Source of the DNA: an uncultured Lachnospiraceae bacterium
Lineage (GTDB): Bacteria; Bacillota; Clostridia; Lachnospirales; Lachnospiraceae
Length of the DNA stretch: 6,418 bases
Direction: 5' to 3'
Assembly: GCA_905209865.1 (NCBI GenBank)
Contig: CAJLUP010000101.1
Span: 1 to 6,418 of the forward strand
Positions within the stretch are counted from its first letter, which is position 1; every line of letters begins with the position of its first letter. The notes under the pieces are model-generated. The model was not told where the DNA came from, ran no database searches, and saw only the letters and a list, made by a program, of their open reading frames with translations. A program made the translations under genes and the position numbers. This document shows, in pieces, positions 5,593 through 6,418 of this stretch.

Positions 5593-6418
5593 ATGGCTTT
5601 ATTTGAATCATATGAAAGAAGAATTGATAAAATCAATGAAGTTTTAAACAGCTACGGTATCGCTTCTCTTGAAGAAGCAGAGAAGATCACAAAGGATGCC
5701 GGACTGGACGTATACAATCAGATCAAAGGCATTCAGCCGATCTGTTTTGAAAATGCATGCTGGGCTTATATTACAGGTGCAGCAATCGCGATCAAAAAAG
5801 GATGTACAAGAGCAGCAGACGCAGCAGCAGCAATCGGAGAAGGTCTTCAGGCATTCTGTATTCCGGGTTCTGTAGCAGATCAGCGTAAAGTAGGTCTTGG
5901 TCACGGAAATCTCGGAAAGATGCTTCTTGAAGAAGAGACAGACTGCTTTGCATTCCTTGCAGGACATGAGTCATTCGCAGCAGCAGAAGGTGCGATCGGT
6001 ATCGCAGAGAAAGCAAACAAAGTTCGTAAAAAACCGCTTCGTGTTATCCTGAACGGTCTTGGAAAAGATGCTGCTAAGATCATTTCCAGAATTAACGGAT
6101 TTACATATGTTCAGACAGAATATGATTATTACACAGGTGAACTCAAAGAAGTTTCCAGAACAGCTTACTCTGACGGACTTCGTTCTAAAGTAAACTGCTA
6201 CGGAGCAAATGATGTTCGTGAAGGTGTTGCAATCATGTGGAAAGAGGGCGTTGATGTTTCTATCACAGGAAACTCTACAAACCCGACACGTTTCCAGCAT
6301 CCGGTTGCAGGTACATACAAAAAAGAATGTATCGAGCAGGGCAAAAAATATTTCTCAGTTGCTTCAGGCGGTGGTACAGGACGTACACTTCACCCGGACA
6401 ACATGGCTGCAGGACCGG
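5593..6418 (+). CDS. GGGtGRT family protein (3' end beyond the window)
   Basis: The first 275 codons are present; the family is usually somewhat over 300 residues, so most of the gene is here. It begins MALFESYERRIDKINEVLN and carries the name-giving GGGTGRT at residues 259-265 (SGGGTGRTLHPDN). Other strong segments are GIQPICFENACWAY (46-59), VADQRKVGLGHGNLGKMLLEEE (94-115), FAFLAGHESFAAAEGAIG (119-136) and ITGNSTNPTRFQHP (224-237). Seven cysteines (C51, C56, C71, C89, C118, C202, C246) are visible. There is no signal peptide or membrane span. The ribosome binding site AGGAGG (5579-5584) lies 8 bases before the ATG and no terminator separates it from the NifU-like gene, so the two are co-transcribed. 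Leucine codons are CTT in 10 of 16 with no TTG, and arginine is CGT in 7 of 12. The family has no assigned function that I know of; glycine-rich motifs hint at nucleotide or phosphate binding, which is inference. Confidence 0.9.
   Translation, partial: MALFESYERRIDKINEVLNSYGIASLEEAEKITKDAGLDVYNQIKGIQPICFENACWAYITGAAIAIKKGCTRAADAAAAIGEGLQAFCIPGSVADQRKVGLGHGNLGKMLLEEETDCFAFLAGHESFAAAEGAIGIAEKANKVRKKPLRVILNGLGKDAAKIISRINGFTYVQTEYDYYTGELKEVSRTAYSDGLRSKVNCYGANDVREGVAIMWKEGVDVSITGNSTNPTRFQHPVAGTYKKECIEQGKKYFSVASGGGTGRTLHPDNMAAGP

Noticed and set aside
5808..5832. GCA trinucleotide run
   Set aside because: It is in frame and encodes an alanine-rich helix (AADAAAAIG) with the preferred alanine codon; no sign of a microsatellite beyond the coding need.
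5644..6300. Several minus-strand open frames of 60-109 codons under the GGGtGRT gene
   Set aside because: Cysteine-, serine- and leucine-rich products typical of antisense reading of a biased coding sequence; the plus-strand protein is clearly the real one.

Overview
The window looks like chromosomal DNA of a low-to-moderate GC Firmicute of class Clostridia, most likely Lachnospiraceae. The grounds are strong AGGAGG-type ribosome binding sites, sigma-A-like promoters, AT-rich gaps, and the gene order rqcH / yicC-gmk-rpoZ / rimO-pgsA-pncC followed by a NifU-like + GGGtGRT gene pair. I see no tRNA, rRNA, CRISPR, insertion sequence or phage gene.

Layout. Bases 1-148 (minus strand) hold the first 49 codons of rqcH, a ribosome-rescue factor of the NFACT/FbpA family. 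It is divergent from a plus-strand operon, and the 227-base gap between them (149-375) carries a promoter for each direction plus a folded leader on each transcript. The first operon, yicC (376-1254), gmk (1266-1901) and rpoZ (1904-2152), is tightly packed and closes with an intrinsic terminator at 2161-2189. A second cluster, rimO (2295-3617), pgsA (3614-4156) and a stand-alone CinA C-terminal gene pncC (4159-4674), is translationally coupled or nearly so. After a 177-base AT-rich gap with a perfect 17-bp palindrome and a good promoter, a third unit begins: a NifU/IscU-like protein (4852-5544) and a GGGtGRT-family protein (5593 to beyond the window edge).

How the genes work together. The first two units are housekeeping: rescue of stalled ribosomes (RqcH), RNA turnover (YicC), guanine nucleotide supply (Gmk), RNA polymerase assembly (omega), modification of ribosomal protein S12 (RimO), anionic phospholipid synthesis (PgsA) and pyridine nucleotide salvage (PncC). 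The last two genes are different. They form a conserved but functionally uncharacterised pair, with cysteine patterns suggesting Fe-S or metal chemistry. Their codon use is shifted toward that of highly expressed genes, and they have their own promoter and a candidate operator. This pair is the best candidate in the window for an undescribed system.

Starts. I moved three starts from the longest possible reading frame: yicC to 376, rimO to 2295 and the NifU-like gene to 4852, each supported by family N-termini and/or ribosome binding sites.
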